A DNA stretch of 64,000 bases from JANOBD01 sp031411495 (GCA_031411495.1 JANOBD010000034.1:1-64000); one strand, 5' to 3'. Positions 8,793-18,044 are shown, numbered from the stretch's first letter. Numbers and translations are program-made. The notes: generated by a model from the sequence alone, not told the origin.

Positions 8793-10157
8793 ATGCTGCT
8801 TGCCGACGCCTTGCCGGTCCCGCATGGAACGATTCCGGAACGTCTTCAGTCCCTCTTCGGCCTGTTCGTTTTTATCCTGATCGCCTTCGCGATCGGCCGC
8901 CTGCGCGGGGCGAAAACGATTCCGTGGCGGGTGATCATCGGCGGGATCATTCTCCAGTTCGCGTTCGGGTTGATCGTTCTCTTCTCGCCGAGGTTTCTCA
9001 CGGTCGTACAGGAAGCGATCCAGAAGCTGCTGGAGTTCTCGGATCAGGGCGTCGCCCTGATTTTCGGCAACCTTGGGAAGGACCGGATTCTCGCTACCAG
9101 TGATGCCGACGGGAAAGTGCCCATCGGCTTCGTGCAGATCGGGTATCAGTTCGCGATCCGTGTGTTGCCGACGATCATCTTCGTCTCGCTGCTCACGGCC
9201 GTGCTCTATCACATCGGGGTGCTGACGCTGGTCGTGCGCGGCCTTGCGTGGCTGATGCAGAAGACGATGGGCACCAGCGGCGCTGAGACGCTGAGTACGG
9301 CCGCCAACATCTTTGTAGGCCAGACCGAAGCGCCGCTCGTGGTCCGCCCGTTCCTCGCGCTCGCCACCAACAGCGAACTGATGGCGATCATGGTCGGCGG
9401 TTTCGCGAATATCGCCACGGGCGTTTTAGCCGCGTACACGGGGATGTTAAAGGACTTCGTGCCCGATGCGGGCGGCCACCTCGCGCTCGCCTGCTTCATT
9501 TCCGCGCCGGCCACTCTGTTGGTGGCGAAGCTGATTATGCCCGAGACACAGGTGCCCCAGAGCGCGGATGCGACGCACGTGGATGTCGAGAAGGTCGACG
9601 CCAACGTGCTGGATGCCGCTACGCGCGGCACGAGCGAAGGGCTGACGCTCGCGATCAACGTCGGTGCGATGCTGATCGCGTTCACGGCGCTCGTGGCGAT
9701 GTTGAACGCCCTGATGACCACGGTAACGAGCTGGATGCATCTCGGCTCGGCCACACTCATCGGCAAGGACACCGTCTACAGCGGCATCACCATCGAGACG
9801 ATCCTCGGCTACATTTGTGCACCGATCGTCTGGCTGTGCGGCATCCAGTGGAGCGACTGCACGCAGGTGGGCTCCTGGCTGGGCATCAAGACGGTCCTGA
9901 ATGAGTTCGTCGCCTACTTGAGCATGTCCGGCGCACTCACCGCAGACCCGCATACGATCTCGCCGCGCTCCGCGCTGCTGGCGACGTATGCCCTCTGCGG
10001 GTTCGCGAATCTCGCCAGTATCGGGATCCAGATCGGCGGCATCAGCGTGCTCGCGCCGACCCGCCGGCATGACCTGTCGCGCATCGCGCTGCCCGCAATG
10101 ATCGGCGGCACGATAGCCACGCTGATGGGCGCGTGCGTGATCGGCGTACTGGTCTGA
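8793..10157 (+). CDS. Concentrative nucleoside transporter (CNT/NupC family)
   Basis: A 454-residue inner-membrane protein with about ten hydrophobic segments. CNT proteins import nucleosides by cotransport with sodium or protons. Diagnostic blocks are GAETLSTAANIFVGQTEAPL and MVGGFANIATGVLAAY (about residues 160-215), which line the nucleoside and cation site, and the late block CALCGFANLASIGIQIGG. Length is a little above the roughly 400-residue bacterial norm because of an extended loop near residues 245-270. The gene starts without a ribosome site just after a -10-like element. The next gene is convergent. Confidence 0.93.
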   Translation: MLLADALPVPHGTIPERLQSLFGLFVFILIAFAIGRLRGAKTIPWRVIIGGIILQFAFGLIVLFSPRFLTVVQEAIQKLLEFSDQGVALIFGNLGKDRILATSDADGKVPIGFVQIGYQFAIRVLPTIIFVSLLTAVLYHIGVLTLVVRGLAWLMQKTMGTSGAETLSTAANIFVGQTEAPLVVRPFLALATNSELMAIMVGGFANIATGVLAAYTGMLKDFVPDAGGHLALACFISAPATLLVAKLIMPETQVPQSADATHVDVEKVDANVLDAATRGTSEGLTLAINVGAMLIAFTALVAMLNALMTTVTSWMHLGSATLIGKDTVYSGITIETILGYICAPIVWLCGIQWSDCTQVGSWLGIKTVLNEFVAYLSMSGALTADPHTISPRSALLATYALCGFANLASIGIQIGGISVLAPTRRHDLSRIALPAMIGGTIATLMGACVIGVLV

Positions 10158-10362
10158 AGGTCGCAACACGCCCATATCGGGTGGACTTGCCGCATCCGCG
10201 GCAGCCGAGGGCAACGTCGTTGGAAGGCCAGAAGTATCGTCATGCTGAGGTGCTGAACCATCTCGAGCGGAGGAGCAGGAGGGAACAAAAACACGCGCAA
10301 GTGATCGTCCAGCTTTCCACGCACGGCCCGCGCAAGCCGTCGGGGAAAAGTGGGGTGGCGGT

Positions 10363-10650
10363 TCACTTCACGCCGTCCGGGCCGCCATCCGAAAGGTATT
10401 TCTTCGTGATCGCGTCGGCGAGGTCGACCTCGTTGATGTTCGCGAGCGTGCAGAGCCACGCGACGACGTCTGCAAACTCTTCCTCGATATTCGCGCGGTC
10501 TTTGTTCTCATTGAGCGCGGTCGAGAGTTCGCCGACCTCTTCGATGAACCACATGAACGTCCTGGGCGTGCCGCGGGCGGAGTCGGTGGTGAAATACTTG
10601 TCGCGAATATGTTGCTGGAATGCGGCGATGGTGAGGGCGGACGATGACAT
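10363..10650 (-). CDS. MazG-like nucleotide pyrophosphohydrolase
   Basis: A 95-residue single-domain protein of the all-alpha NTP pyrophosphohydrolase group. The metal-binding signature is split as EEVGEL (about 37-42) and EEEFADVVAWL (about 55-65), the usual EExxE...ExxD layout. Such small MazG-like proteins hydrolyse nucleoside triphosphates to monophosphates and are thought to clean the nucleotide pool; substrate is unknown here. It is convergent with the nucleoside transporter gene, with about 200 bases between them that hold nothing recognisable. Confidence 0.85.
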   Translation of the reverse strand: MSSSALTIAAFQQHIRDKYFTTDSARGTPRTFMWFIEEVGELSTALNENKDRANIEEEFADVVAWLCTLANINEVDLADAITKKYLSDGGPDGVK

Positions 10651-10868
10651 GCACCGAAGTTTGGCCGAAGCGTCGCGCTGATTCCAACCTGCTGAACGTT
10701 ACAGGCGATTCCGCCTTTACGGGTCGGCCGGGTCTGAGTCGGTCTCGGCACGTCTGATAACGTGGCGAATTGAGGCGGAAGCGGTTATTCTGCGGCGATT
10801 GAGGGCCGATGTGAGCAAGGATGCCCGGCGATGCGCGAAATCGCCTGTAGGAAATGCGACGGAGCGTG

Positions 10869-11909
10869 ATGGCCACCACCCAGACCAAACTCAATGAATC
10901 CGCGTCGTCCACGGGCATCGCCGAACTGCTGCCCGACCCGATGTCGCTCAGCGCCGATGCGCCAGCCGTCAACGCGGACGACCTGATCTCGTCCATCGCC
11001 GACCAGCAGATCGACGCGATGATCAGCGAGGTTCGCGACGACGCCGATCCCAAGCCAGACCCTGTTGACGTCGCCGACGGCGCGGCCGAACTGGCGCTGC
11101 AGGCGACGCAGGAACTCGCGCAGATGGCGGAGGAACTCAACGACCAGGTGTCGGCCGATCTTGTCGCCGATCTCACCAACGCCGCGATCGCGAATGCCTC
11201 GAGCACGACGAACACTTCCAGCGCGGCGATCGCCGCCTCGCTCAAGGAAGAACCGGCTGGCGTTCACGAGCAGAAGATCGTCGCCGACCAGAAGGCGGAG
11301 CCGGGCCTGAACGCCATTTCAGGTGAACCGGCAACGCCGGCACCAGTTGAGTTGTCTGCCCTGGCTGGAGTCGAACCGGTTGCCGGATCGACCCCGATCC
11401 CGAACGATGCGGCCGCTGCCGTCGTCGCTGCAGAGCGGGCGCTGACGACTGCCGAAGCGGTGCCGCAAAGCGCATTGGCGATCGGCCCGCTTCCGGCTCT
11501 GGGTCCTGCCGGGGCGTTGGAGTCGGCGGATACGGAGATCAACCAGGAAGAGATCGACGCACTCATTTCGAATAAGCCGGTCGTCGCGAGCGACGCCGTC
11601 GAATCGCACGCCGAGCCGATCCACGCCGATGATGTGAGACGATCACTCGAATCGAGCGAACACGAGCTGGCCCGCGAACTCGCGAAAGAAGCGGCTTCGG
11701 TCGCCGCGCACCTGCCGAGCTTCGAAACGCCAGGCCGGTTCAGCAAACTCGGCGACTCCGCCTCGGGCGCGCTCCTTACCGTGCTTTCGTGGATCAACCT
11801 GCCGGTCAGCCGCCTGCCCGACAGTGCGCGGGAATTGATCGGGATCGCCGGGATCGTGACGCTCGTCAACGCGATGGCGCTGCTGCTCTACCTGATGATT
11901 TTCGGGTGA
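10869..11909 (+). CDS. C-terminally membrane-anchored acidic protein with two FliM-like EIDAL motifs
   Basis: A 346-residue protein, not assigned to a family. Most of it is low-complexity (Ala, Glu, Asp, Pro) and probably disordered. Two similar motifs stand out: IADQQIDAMIS (43-53) and INQEEIDALIS (224-234). The second closely matches the LSQxEIDALL segment that begins flagellar switch protein FliM. A single transmembrane helix lies near the C-terminus (about 323-344, ending LLLYLMIFG), so the protein would be tail-anchored with its bulk in the cytoplasm. The start at 10869 (MATTQTK) has GGAGC just upstream. No flagellar gene is nearby. Confidence 0.65.
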   Translation: MATTQTKLNESASSTGIAELLPDPMSLSADAPAVNADDLISSIADQQIDAMISEVRDDADPKPDPVDVADGAAELALQATQELAQMAEELNDQVSADLVADLTNAAIANASSTTNTSSAAIAASLKEEPAGVHEQKIVADQKAEPGLNAISGEPATPAPVELSALAGVEPVAGSTPIPNDAAAAVVAAERALTTAEAVPQSALAIGPLPALGPAGALESADTEINQEEIDALISNKPVVASDAVESHAEPIHADDVRRSLESSEHELARELAKEAASVAAHLPSFETPGRFSKLGDSASGALLTVLSWINLPVSRLPDSARELIGIAGIVTLVNAMALLLYLMIFG

Positions 11910-11976
11910 TGCAGATCGAGGGCTTGGGCGACCGCACCCGGCCTCCGCAGCGAATTCGTTCACGGGCGTTTTCCCG

Positions 11977-11982
11977 TATGAT
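11977..11982 (+). promoter_or_regulatory. -10-like TATGAT, leaderless start for the aminopeptidase gene
   Basis: TATGAT ends 7 bases before the ATG at 11990, so a transcript would begin at or within a base or two of the start codon. No clear -35 and no ribosome site are seen. Confidence 0.45.
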
Positions 11983-11989
11983 CGCCGCC

Positions 11990-13219
11990 ATGAAATCCGA
12001 TCTCGATCGACTGATGAAAGAGCGAAGCCTCGACGTGCTGATCATCGAAGGCGCCGACGGCCTGAGCCAGACCTCCGCGCCGTGGATTTACATGACGCGG
12101 AACCAGAAACTCACCGGCTACGTTATCAAAAAGGCAGGCGAGAACGCGAAGATTCTCTATCACCCGATGGAGCAGCAGCAGGCCGAGGCGAGCGGATTGG
12201 AAATGGTGTCGTTCGGCCGGTGGGATCTGAAGGCGATCGCCAAGAGCACCTCAACCCGCCTCGAAGCCGCCACCGAAATGTGGAAGCAGATTTTCCGCGA
12301 CCTCGAACTTTCCGGGCGGGTCGGCTGGTACGGCGCGACCGAAGCGGCGTCGTTCATCGCGCTGCTCGATTCGTTGAAGCGGGCGCTGCCGGCCGTCGAG
12401 ATCGTCGGAGAGTTCGAAACGTCCGTCCTCGACGTCGCCCGGCGGACCAAGGACGCGGACGAGATCGCGGCGATGGAAGCGGTCGGTCAAAAGACGTGCG
12501 AGGTCGTGCAGGCCGTCGTCGATTTCATCCGGAGCGGCATCGACCGCAAGGGCCGGCTCGTGGACGCGCGCGGCGAATGGGTGACGATCGGCACCATCAA
12601 GAAACTCGTCCGCCGCGAGTGTGACGACCGCGACATGGACGTCGGCGACCCGATCTTCGCGCAAGGCCGCGATGCGGGCATCCCGCACGCGCACGGCGAC
12701 GAAGAGGCCGTGCTCACGCTCGGCGACCCGATCGTCTTCGACATCTATCCCAAGTGCCGCAAGACCGGCTTCTACCACGACATGACCCGCACCTTCGCCA
12801 TCGGCCATGCGAGAGACGAACTCAAAAAAGTCTACGGCGACGTGATGTATGCCTTCACCACGCTGTTGAAGGAGTTCAAATCCGGCGAAAAGACCAAACG
12901 CTACCAGGACCGCTGCTGCGAGATCTTCAAGCAGCGCGGCCACCTGACCATCGCCGAGAAATGGCCGCTGGAGGAAGGCTACAACCACTCGCTCGGCCAC
13001 GGACTCGGGCTCGAGGTGCACGAGCCGCTCGCGTTCAGCAGCTTCGTCGACCGCGGCGACAAGCTCGAGCCCGGCAACGTCTTCACGCACGAGCCGGGGC
13101 TGTATTACCCGAGCAAAAACATCGGCGTGCGGATCGAAGACACGATCGTGGTGGAGAAGGATGGCGCGATGCGGTCGATTACGCCGTTTCCGTACGATTT
13201 GGTCATTCCGCTGAAGTAA
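11990..13219 (+). CDS. Xaa-Pro aminopeptidase family protein (M24 metallopeptidase)
   Basis: A 409-residue creatinase/aminopeptidase-P type enzyme, expected to cleave the N-terminal residue before proline or a related bond. The C-terminal pita-bread domain has all five metal ligands: Asp in VFDIYPK, Asp in YHDMTRTF, His in GLEVHEPLAF, Glu in FTHEPGLYYP and Glu in VRIEDTIVV. The N-terminal creatinase-like domain occupies about residues 1-160. Start 11990 (MKSDLDRLMKERSLDVLII) fits the family; the frame is open further upstream but overlaps the previous gene. A GTGGCACGGGC-type palindrome follows the stop. Confidence 0.9.
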   Translation: MKSDLDRLMKERSLDVLIIEGADGLSQTSAPWIYMTRNQKLTGYVIKKAGENAKILYHPMEQQQAEASGLEMVSFGRWDLKAIAKSTSTRLEAATEMWKQIFRDLELSGRVGWYGATEAASFIALLDSLKRALPAVEIVGEFETSVLDVARRTKDADEIAAMEAVGQKTCEVVQAVVDFIRSGIDRKGRLVDARGEWVTIGTIKKLVRRECDDRDMDVGDPIFAQGRDAGIPHAHGDEEAVLTLGDPIVFDIYPKCRKTGFYHDMTRTFAIGHARDELKKVYGDVMYAFTTLLKEFKSGEKTKRYQDRCCEIFKQRGHLTIAEKWPLEEGYNHSLGHGLGLEVHEPLAFSSFVDRGDKLEPGNVFTHEPGLYYPSKNIGVRIEDTIVVEKDGAMRSITPFPYDLVIPLK

Positions 13220-13222
13220 AAT

Positions 13223-13279
13223 GTGGCACGGGCCTCCGGCATGTGATGGATGAAATCCTGTGCCGCAAGCCCATGCCAC
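13223..13279. repeat. GTGGCACGGGC-type palindromic repeat, intergenic copy
   Basis: Left arm 13223-13245 (GTGGCACGGGCCTCCGGCAT...) and right arm 13258-13279 (ending AAGCCCATGCCAC) pair with a few mismatches. It fills the gap between two convergent genes and might act as a terminator. Related copies lie at 15669-15732 and 29386-29435, both inside genes. Confidence 0.65.
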
Positions 13280-13286
13280 CAAAGGC

Positions 13287-14708
13287 TCACCCGCCACCAC
13301 TGCCGACCTGATCTGCCTGTGGCGATGTCATCCGCATCGGGTCGAGCAGCTTGTCGAGTTCTTCATCGCTCATCAGCTTTCGCGAGCGGGCGATCTCGCG
13401 GACCGTCTTGCCGGACTTGAAGGCTTCTTTCGCGATGTCGGCGGCCGCGTCGTAGCCGATCTTCGGCGCGAGGCTCGTGCACATCGCGAGGCTCTGTTCG
13501 ACCAGGCTCTCGCACCGCTCGCGATTGGCTTCGAGGCCGGCGACGCACTTGTCCGCAAAGACTCTCGCCGCGCTCGAGAGTAGTTCGATCGATTCGATCA
13601 GCGCGTGCGCCATCACCGGCATCATCACGTTCAGCTCGAACGTACTGCCGAGCCCGCTTGCGGCGAAGGCGACCGCCTGATCGTTGCCGATCACCTTTGC
13701 CGCGACCTGCAACATCATCTCGCACATCACCGGGTTCACCTTGCCCGGCATGATCGAGCTGCCCGGCTGAGTTGCGGGAAGCATGAGCTCGCCGATGCCG
13801 CAGCGCGGGCCGCTGGCGAGGAGGCGGATGTCGTTGGCGATCTTGGTGAAGCTGATGGCGATCGTGCGCAGCTGGCCCGACGCTTCGACAATGCCGTCCT
13901 TGCTCGCCTGGGCTTCGAAGTGATTGGCGGCTTCGACAAAGGATACGTTCGTTTTGTGCGTGAGGAGATTGATGGTGATCTTCGCGAAATCCGGATGGGA
14001 GTTGATCCCCGTGCCGACCGCTGTGCCGCCGAGTGGAAGTTCGCGCAGGGCGTGAATCGCTCGCTGGCACCGTTCGATGCCCAGGCGCGCTTGCCGCGCG
14101 TAGCCGGAGAACTCCTGGCCCAGCCGGATCGGCGTCGCATCCTGTAAATGCGTCCGGCCGATCTTGACGATCGAGTCGAATTGCTTTGCCTTGCGTTCGA
14201 GCATCGTGCCAAGGTGTGTGAGCGCCGGAATCAGTTCATCGACGATCGCCACGCTCGCCGCGACGTGTATGGCGGTGGGGATCACGTCGTTGGAACTCTG
14301 CTGCATGTTCACGTGATCGTTCGGATGCACCGGCGACTTCCCGCCGCGGGTGCCGGTGGCGATCTCGTTGGCGCGACTCGCGATCACCTCGTTCGCGTTC
14401 ATGTTCGTCGACGTGCCCGAGCCGGTCTGGAAAATGTCGACGACGAACTGCTCGTCGAACTTACCCGAGGCGACCTCGTCGGCAGCTTGGTGGATCAGCT
14501 TCGCGATCTCCGGATCGAGCAGGCCGAGCGCACGGCTCGTCTCCGCACAAGCCGCCTTGATCGCCGCGATCGCGGAAATGAATCTACGCCCGAAACGGAT
14601 CTTCGAGATCGGAAAGTTCTCCACTGCGCGGGCCGTTTGCGCGCCGTAGTAGGCGCCGCCTGGCACCTGCATTTCGCCCATGGAGTCGCGTTCGGTTCGG
14701 GTGGACAT
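13287..14708 (-). CDS. fumC: Fumarate hydratase class II
   Basis: A 473-residue fumarase of the aspartase/fumarase superfamily, reversibly hydrating fumarate to L-malate in the TCA cycle. The superfamily signature GSSIMPGKVNP is present with the catalytic serine in GSS, and TGSGTSTNMNANEV is the class II substrate-binding segment. Length and order match the FumC norm. The start at 14708 has GGAGGTCTCC before the ATG. It lies downstream of nadE on the same strand, separated by a large hairpin, so it may be transcribed independently. The C-terminal 15 residues are Gly-rich and variable. Confidence 0.96.
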   Translation of the reverse strand: MSTRTERDSMGEMQVPGGAYYGAQTARAVENFPISKIRFGRRFISAIAAIKAACAETSRALGLLDPEIAKLIHQAADEVASGKFDEQFVVDIFQTGSGTSTNMNANEVIASRANEIATGTRGGKSPVHPNDHVNMQQSSNDVIPTAIHVAASVAIVDELIPALTHLGTMLERKAKQFDSIVKIGRTHLQDATPIRLGQEFSGYARQARLGIERCQRAIHALRELPLGGTAVGTGINSHPDFAKITINLLTHKTNVSFVEAANHFEAQASKDGIVEASGQLRTIAISFTKIANDIRLLASGPRCGIGELMLPATQPGSSIMPGKVNPVMCEMMLQVAAKVIGNDQAVAFAASGLGSTFELNVMMPVMAHALIESIELLSSAARVFADKCVAGLEANRERCESLVEQSLAMCTSLAPKIGYDAAADIAKEAFKSGKTVREIARSRKLMSDEELDKLLDPMRMTSPQADQVGSGGG

Positions 14709-14729
14709 GGAGACCTCCAGACTGTCACT

Positions 14730-14795
14730 CAGAGCGTACTCGGGAAGAGTCTACTTTCGGACGCTCGGTAGTAGATGCTTCGCGAGTACGCTCTG
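14730..14795. repeat. 66-base imperfect palindrome between nadE and fumC
   Basis: Two 26-base arms (14730-14755 and 14770-14795) match at 23 of 26 positions; the outer 13 bases (CAGAGCGTACTCG) are perfect. The loop is 14 bases. It may terminate nadE, form a cruciform, or be a mobile palindrome. There is no T-tract. Confidence 0.7.
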
Positions 14796-14809
14796 CAGGA
14801 CAGATTCAA

Positions 14810-16510
14810 TTATCGCGGCTGATAGTTCTGTGCGATCGGCATCCGTCTTCCAAATCCGAACGCGCGGCTCGTGACTTTCAGCCCCGGGGCACTCTGCCTT
14901 CGCTTGTATTCGCTCCGATCGGTCAGCTTGATCACGCGCCGAACCGTCGCCTCGTCAAACCCTTCCGCGATGATCTCCGCCGCGCCTTTTTCGTCTTCGA
15001 CGTAGCGTTCGAGAATCGCATCGAGCACTTCGTACGGCGGAAGCGAGTCCTGGTCGACCTGGTTCGGACGCAGTTCCGCACTCGGCGGCTTGGTGATCGA
15101 ACTCACGGGGATGATCTCGCGGCCGAAGTGTTCGTTGATCCACTTCGAGAGATCCCACACCATTACCTTCGGCACATCGTTGATCACCGCCAAGCCGCCG
15201 CACATGTCGCCGTAGAGCGTGCAGTAGCCGACGGCCAATTCGCTCTTGTTGCCGGTGGTGAGCAGCAGGTGATTGAACTTGTTGGAAAACGCCATCAGGA
15301 TCGCGCCGCGCACGCGGGCCTGGAGATTCTCTTCGGTGACGTCGGCGGGTCGACCCTTCCAGAACGGCGTCAGCAGTTGTTCGTACTGATCGTGAACGTC
15401 TTTGATCGGCACGACGTGGAACTCGATGCCGAGATTCTCCGCGAGCGCCCGCGCGTCGTTCACACTATGATCGGACGAAAATCGAGACGGCATCGCGACG
15501 CCGACGACCTTGTCCGGCCCGAGTGCGTGGGCGGCGAGCGTGCAGACGAGCGCGCTGTCGATGCCGCCGGACAGGCCGAGCACGGCGGTCTTGAAACCGC
15601 ACTTGGACATGTAATCCTTGAGGCCGAGGGTTAGCGCGTGGTACACCGATTCGAGGCCGCGCGAATACGTGGCACGAGCCTCAGGCACGTGTCTGTCTTC
15701 TGAAGAAATCACGTGCTGGAGGCCCGTGCGACCTTCAACAGGCACATCGACGACGAGTAAATCCTCTTCGAAGTCTTTGGCTTGTGCGATCACGTTTCCG
15801 GAAGCGTCGAAGACGACGGAGTTGCCATCGAACACCAGTTCGTCGTTGCCGCCGACCTGGTTCACGTAGACGAGCGCGTTGTTGAACCGCTGCGCCTGGC
15901 CGCCGAAGAGTTTGAGGCGGAAAGCGTGCTTGTCGATCACGAACGGGCTCGCACTGCAGTTGATCATGATCTGTGCGCCGGCGGCGTCGAGATCGGCGAT
16001 GGGGTTCTGGTGGTAGAGGCGGCGCGAGATGAATCGCTCGTCGTTCCACAGGTCTTCGCAGATGCTGATGCCGAGTTTCACACCATCGACTTCGATGATC
16101 TGGTTCCGGGTCGACTTGTCGCCCGGCTCGAAATATCGGGACTCGTCGAAAACGTCGTAGGTCGGCAGCAGCGTCTTGAAGTGCTTGCTCTGAATCTTCC
16201 CGTCGCGAAGAACCGCTACCGCGTTGTGCAGCGGCCGGCCGACCGGATTCTGGTTTCGCTCGGCGTAGCCGACGATCGTGGTGATGCCCTGCGACGCCTG
16301 CGCGATGTCGAGCAGCGCGGAGAGGTTGTCGGCGATGAAGGAGGGCTTGAGCAGCAGATCCTTCGGCGGATAGCCGGGGATCGAGAGTTCCGGGAAGACC
16401 ACGAGCTGTGCCGACTGCGTTTTGGATCGCTCGATGAACTCGATGATCCTGCGCGTGTTGCCGACGATGTCGCCGACGGTGGGGTTGATCTGCGCGAGTG
16501 CGATTCGCAT
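14810..16510 (-). CDS. nadE: Glutamine-dependent NAD+ synthetase
   Basis: A 566-residue two-domain enzyme making NAD from deamido-NAD, ATP and glutamine. The N-terminal nitrilase-type glutaminase has the triad Glu41 (FPELSIPGYP), Lys112 (HFKTLLPTYD) and Cys151 (GISICEDLW). The C-terminal synthetase has the ATP pyrophosphatase loop LGLSGGIDSA (311-320) and a DQDSLPPYEVLD block. The linker between domains (residues 260-281) is encoded by a palindromic repeat, see 15669-15732. The start at 16510 has no ribosome site but a TATACT element 7 bases upstream, suggesting leaderless mRNA. Confidence 0.95.
   Translation of the reverse strand: MRIALAQINPTVGDIVGNTRRIIEFIERSKTQSAQLVVFPELSIPGYPPKDLLLKPSFIADNLSALLDIAQASQGITTIVGYAERNQNPVGRPLHNAVAVLRDGKIQSKHFKTLLPTYDVFDESRYFEPGDKSTRNQIIEVDGVKLGISICEDLWNDERFISRRLYHQNPIADLDAAGAQIMINCSASPFVIDKHAFRLKLFGGQAQRFNNALVYVNQVGGNDELVFDGNSVVFDASGNVIAQAKDFEEDLLVVDVPVEGRTGLQHVISSEDRHVPEARATYSRGLESVYHALTLGLKDYMSKCGFKTAVLGLSGGIDSALVCTLAAHALGPDKVVGVAMPSRFSSDHSVNDARALAENLGIEFHVVPIKDVHDQYEQLLTPFWKGRPADVTEENLQARVRGAILMAFSNKFNHLLLTTGNKSELAVGYCTLYGDMCGGLAVINDVPKVMVWDLSKWINEHFGREIIPVSSITKPPSAELRPNQVDQDSLPPYEVLDAILERYVEDEKGAAEIIAEGFDEATVRRVIKLTDRSEYKRRQSAPGLKVTSRAFGFGRRMPIAQNYQPR
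15669..15732. repeat. GTGGCACGGGC-type palindrome inside nadE
   Basis: Arms 15669-15691 and 15710-15732 match at 19 of 23 positions around an 18-base loop. The element is a multiple of no obvious unit but keeps the nadE frame, encoding residues 260-281 (GRTGLQHVISSEDRHV...) between the glutaminase and synthetase domains. Confidence 0.65.
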
Positions 16511-16517
16511 GCGAGCG

Positions 16518-16523
16518 AGTATA
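16518..16523 (-). promoter_or_regulatory. -10-like TATACT, leaderless start for nadE
   Basis: On the minus strand TATACT ends 7 bases before the nadE ATG. No convincing -35 was found. Confidence 0.45.
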
Positions 16524-16554
16524 TGCGCCGTTGCACGAGCGCCATCACGAACGC

Positions 16555-17919
16555 TCAGCGATTTCGCGGTTCAACCGGCTTGGCGACAGGCACATTCTGC
16601 TTCGGTCCTGCCGTGCGTTTCTCCAGGTTCGCACGTGCACGGGCGGCCTGGGCTTCCAGTTCCTTTTGGCGATGGGTGTGGAGAAGGGCTGGTGTATCAG
16701 TGCGGTCGCTCTTCTCGTGCTTCTGCCAGACCCAGTCGAAATCGTCGTGGTGCAGACGATAGAGCAGGCCGAGTTGCCATGCGTAGACGTGGCCCAAGTA
16801 CATCGTTGCGAAGACGATGAGCGGCCATGCCATCATTGCGTACTTGACCGGAAAGCCCAAGTACGGCGGCACGTTGGCGAGCGGCCCCTGGAAGACGACG
16901 TAGAACAGCGCGCCGCCGCAGCGCACGCTGAGATAGAGCGTGAAAAAGGTTGCGGCCATTGCGCAGTAGCCGATGGCGGTGACGATCCAGTAATGCCATC
17001 CGGACGCGGTGATCACGCTGAAGATCCGGCTCGGCAGCAGATTGTTGAACGCGCCGCTGGTGATCATCGTCAAGAGGATGGCCGGGATCATCAGGTGCAT
17101 GAAGATGCTGAATCCCAGGTCAGCCGACCAGTGGAGATGCTTCACGTACAGGTTCACAAGCAAGATCGGCGAGATCGCGATCAGATAGGCGCCAACCACC
17201 TGGCACGCCGGGCGGACGAAATCGTCGTATATGTTGGCGGTACGGAAGAGCGCGGGGATTTCGTCGTTGCCGGTGGGACCGGTTTCGTCCACCACGTTCG
17301 CGAAGTGCGCGATGAGCATCACGATCAGCACCGGCGCGAAGATCAGCAGGAAGCCGACGCTGGCGAAGCCGAATGTGAAGAGAAAGAATAGGCTGACGAC
17401 GCCGCACGCAACCATGTTGGGCAATTGGAGCATCCACCAGAACGGGGCGAAGATGTTGACGCGCGATTCCTTGTTTCTGCGTTCGTAGCCGAGCGTGAGC
17501 GGCTGCGCCATGACCGGCGCCGGACGGACTTCCTTGCGAACCTCCAGCGGCATGATGAGTTCGCCGGTCTCGGGATCGTACTTGGGATGCTTCGGCACGC
17601 CGGCCTTGATCTCGTCCTTGATCTCCAGCAGGTCGTCGTCGCTGGTGCCGATGGCGAGGAACTCTTTGAGTGAAAGTCGACGGTCGGTCGACTCTCGGCG
17701 CATCGGCGAGGGCGTGTCGCGCATCGCGTGGGGGCGCGGCGTGCCGGGCGGGACGACGTCTTCGTTGTATTCATAAGAACCGTCGTCACGCAGGCCGGGC
17801 AGGTCGTCAATGGTCGGCACGTCAACCAGCAGGCCGCAATTGGGGCATTGCAGCGACTCGCCCGCCTGATCGTCGGCGACGGTGATCTTGTGTGAACATC
17901 GGCAGGCGAAGGTGATCAT
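16555..17919 (-). CDS. Multi-pass membrane protein with N-terminal zinc ribbon
   Basis: A 454-residue protein of unknown function. Residues 1-35 form a zinc ribbon (MITFACRCSHKITVADDQAG, then QCPNC), a module frequent at the start of planctomycete proteins. A variable linker with TPRPHAMRDTPSP leads to six or so hydrophobic segments from about residue 155 to 400 (for example ACGVVSLFFLFTFGFASVGF). The C-terminal 60 residues are charged and helical (QKELEAQAARARANLEKR). Start 17919 is chosen because the ribbon begins there and TACAAT ends 8 bases upstream; a frame from 17997 is longer but unlikely. Confidence 0.75.
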   Translation of the reverse strand: MITFACRCSHKITVADDQAGESLQCPNCGLLVDVPTIDDLPGLRDDGSYEYNEDVVPPGTPRPHAMRDTPSPMRRESTDRRLSLKEFLAIGTSDDDLLEIKDEIKAGVPKHPKYDPETGELIMPLEVRKEVRPAPVMAQPLTLGYERRNKESRVNIFAPFWWMLQLPNMVACGVVSLFFLFTFGFASVGFLLIFAPVLIVMLIAHFANVVDETGPTGNDEIPALFRTANIYDDFVRPACQVVGAYLIAISPILLVNLYVKHLHWSADLGFSIFMHLMIPAILLTMITSGAFNNLLPSRIFSVITASGWHYWIVTAIGYCAMAATFFTLYLSVRCGGALFYVVFQGPLANVPPYLGFPVKYAMMAWPLIVFATMYLGHVYAWQLGLLYRLHHDDFDWVWQKHEKSDRTDTPALLHTHRQKELEAQAARARANLEKRTAGPKQNVPVAKPVEPRNR

Positions 17920-17927
17920 CCGGTCCC

Positions 17928-17933
17928 ATTGTA
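17928..17933 (-). promoter_or_regulatory. -10-like TACAAT, leaderless start for the zinc-ribbon membrane protein
   Basis: On the minus strand TACAAT ends 8 bases before the ATG at 17919. No ribosome site is present. Confidence 0.45.
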
Positions 17934-17995
17934 TCGACGAAATCGACCGGTGGTGAGGAATCTGGCAACACCATTGGTGCGATCGGCGGATCGAC

Positions 17996-18001
17996 ATACA
18001 A
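17996..18001 (+). promoter_or_regulatory. -10-like TACAAT for the divergent coiled-coil gene
   Basis: TACAAT lies 43 bases before the ATG at 18045, predicting a leader of about 37 bases. No strong -35 is seen. Confidence 0.35.
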
Positions 18002-18044
18002 TCCGGCTCGCCAGGGACAAAAACGTCGATCCACCAGTACCACC

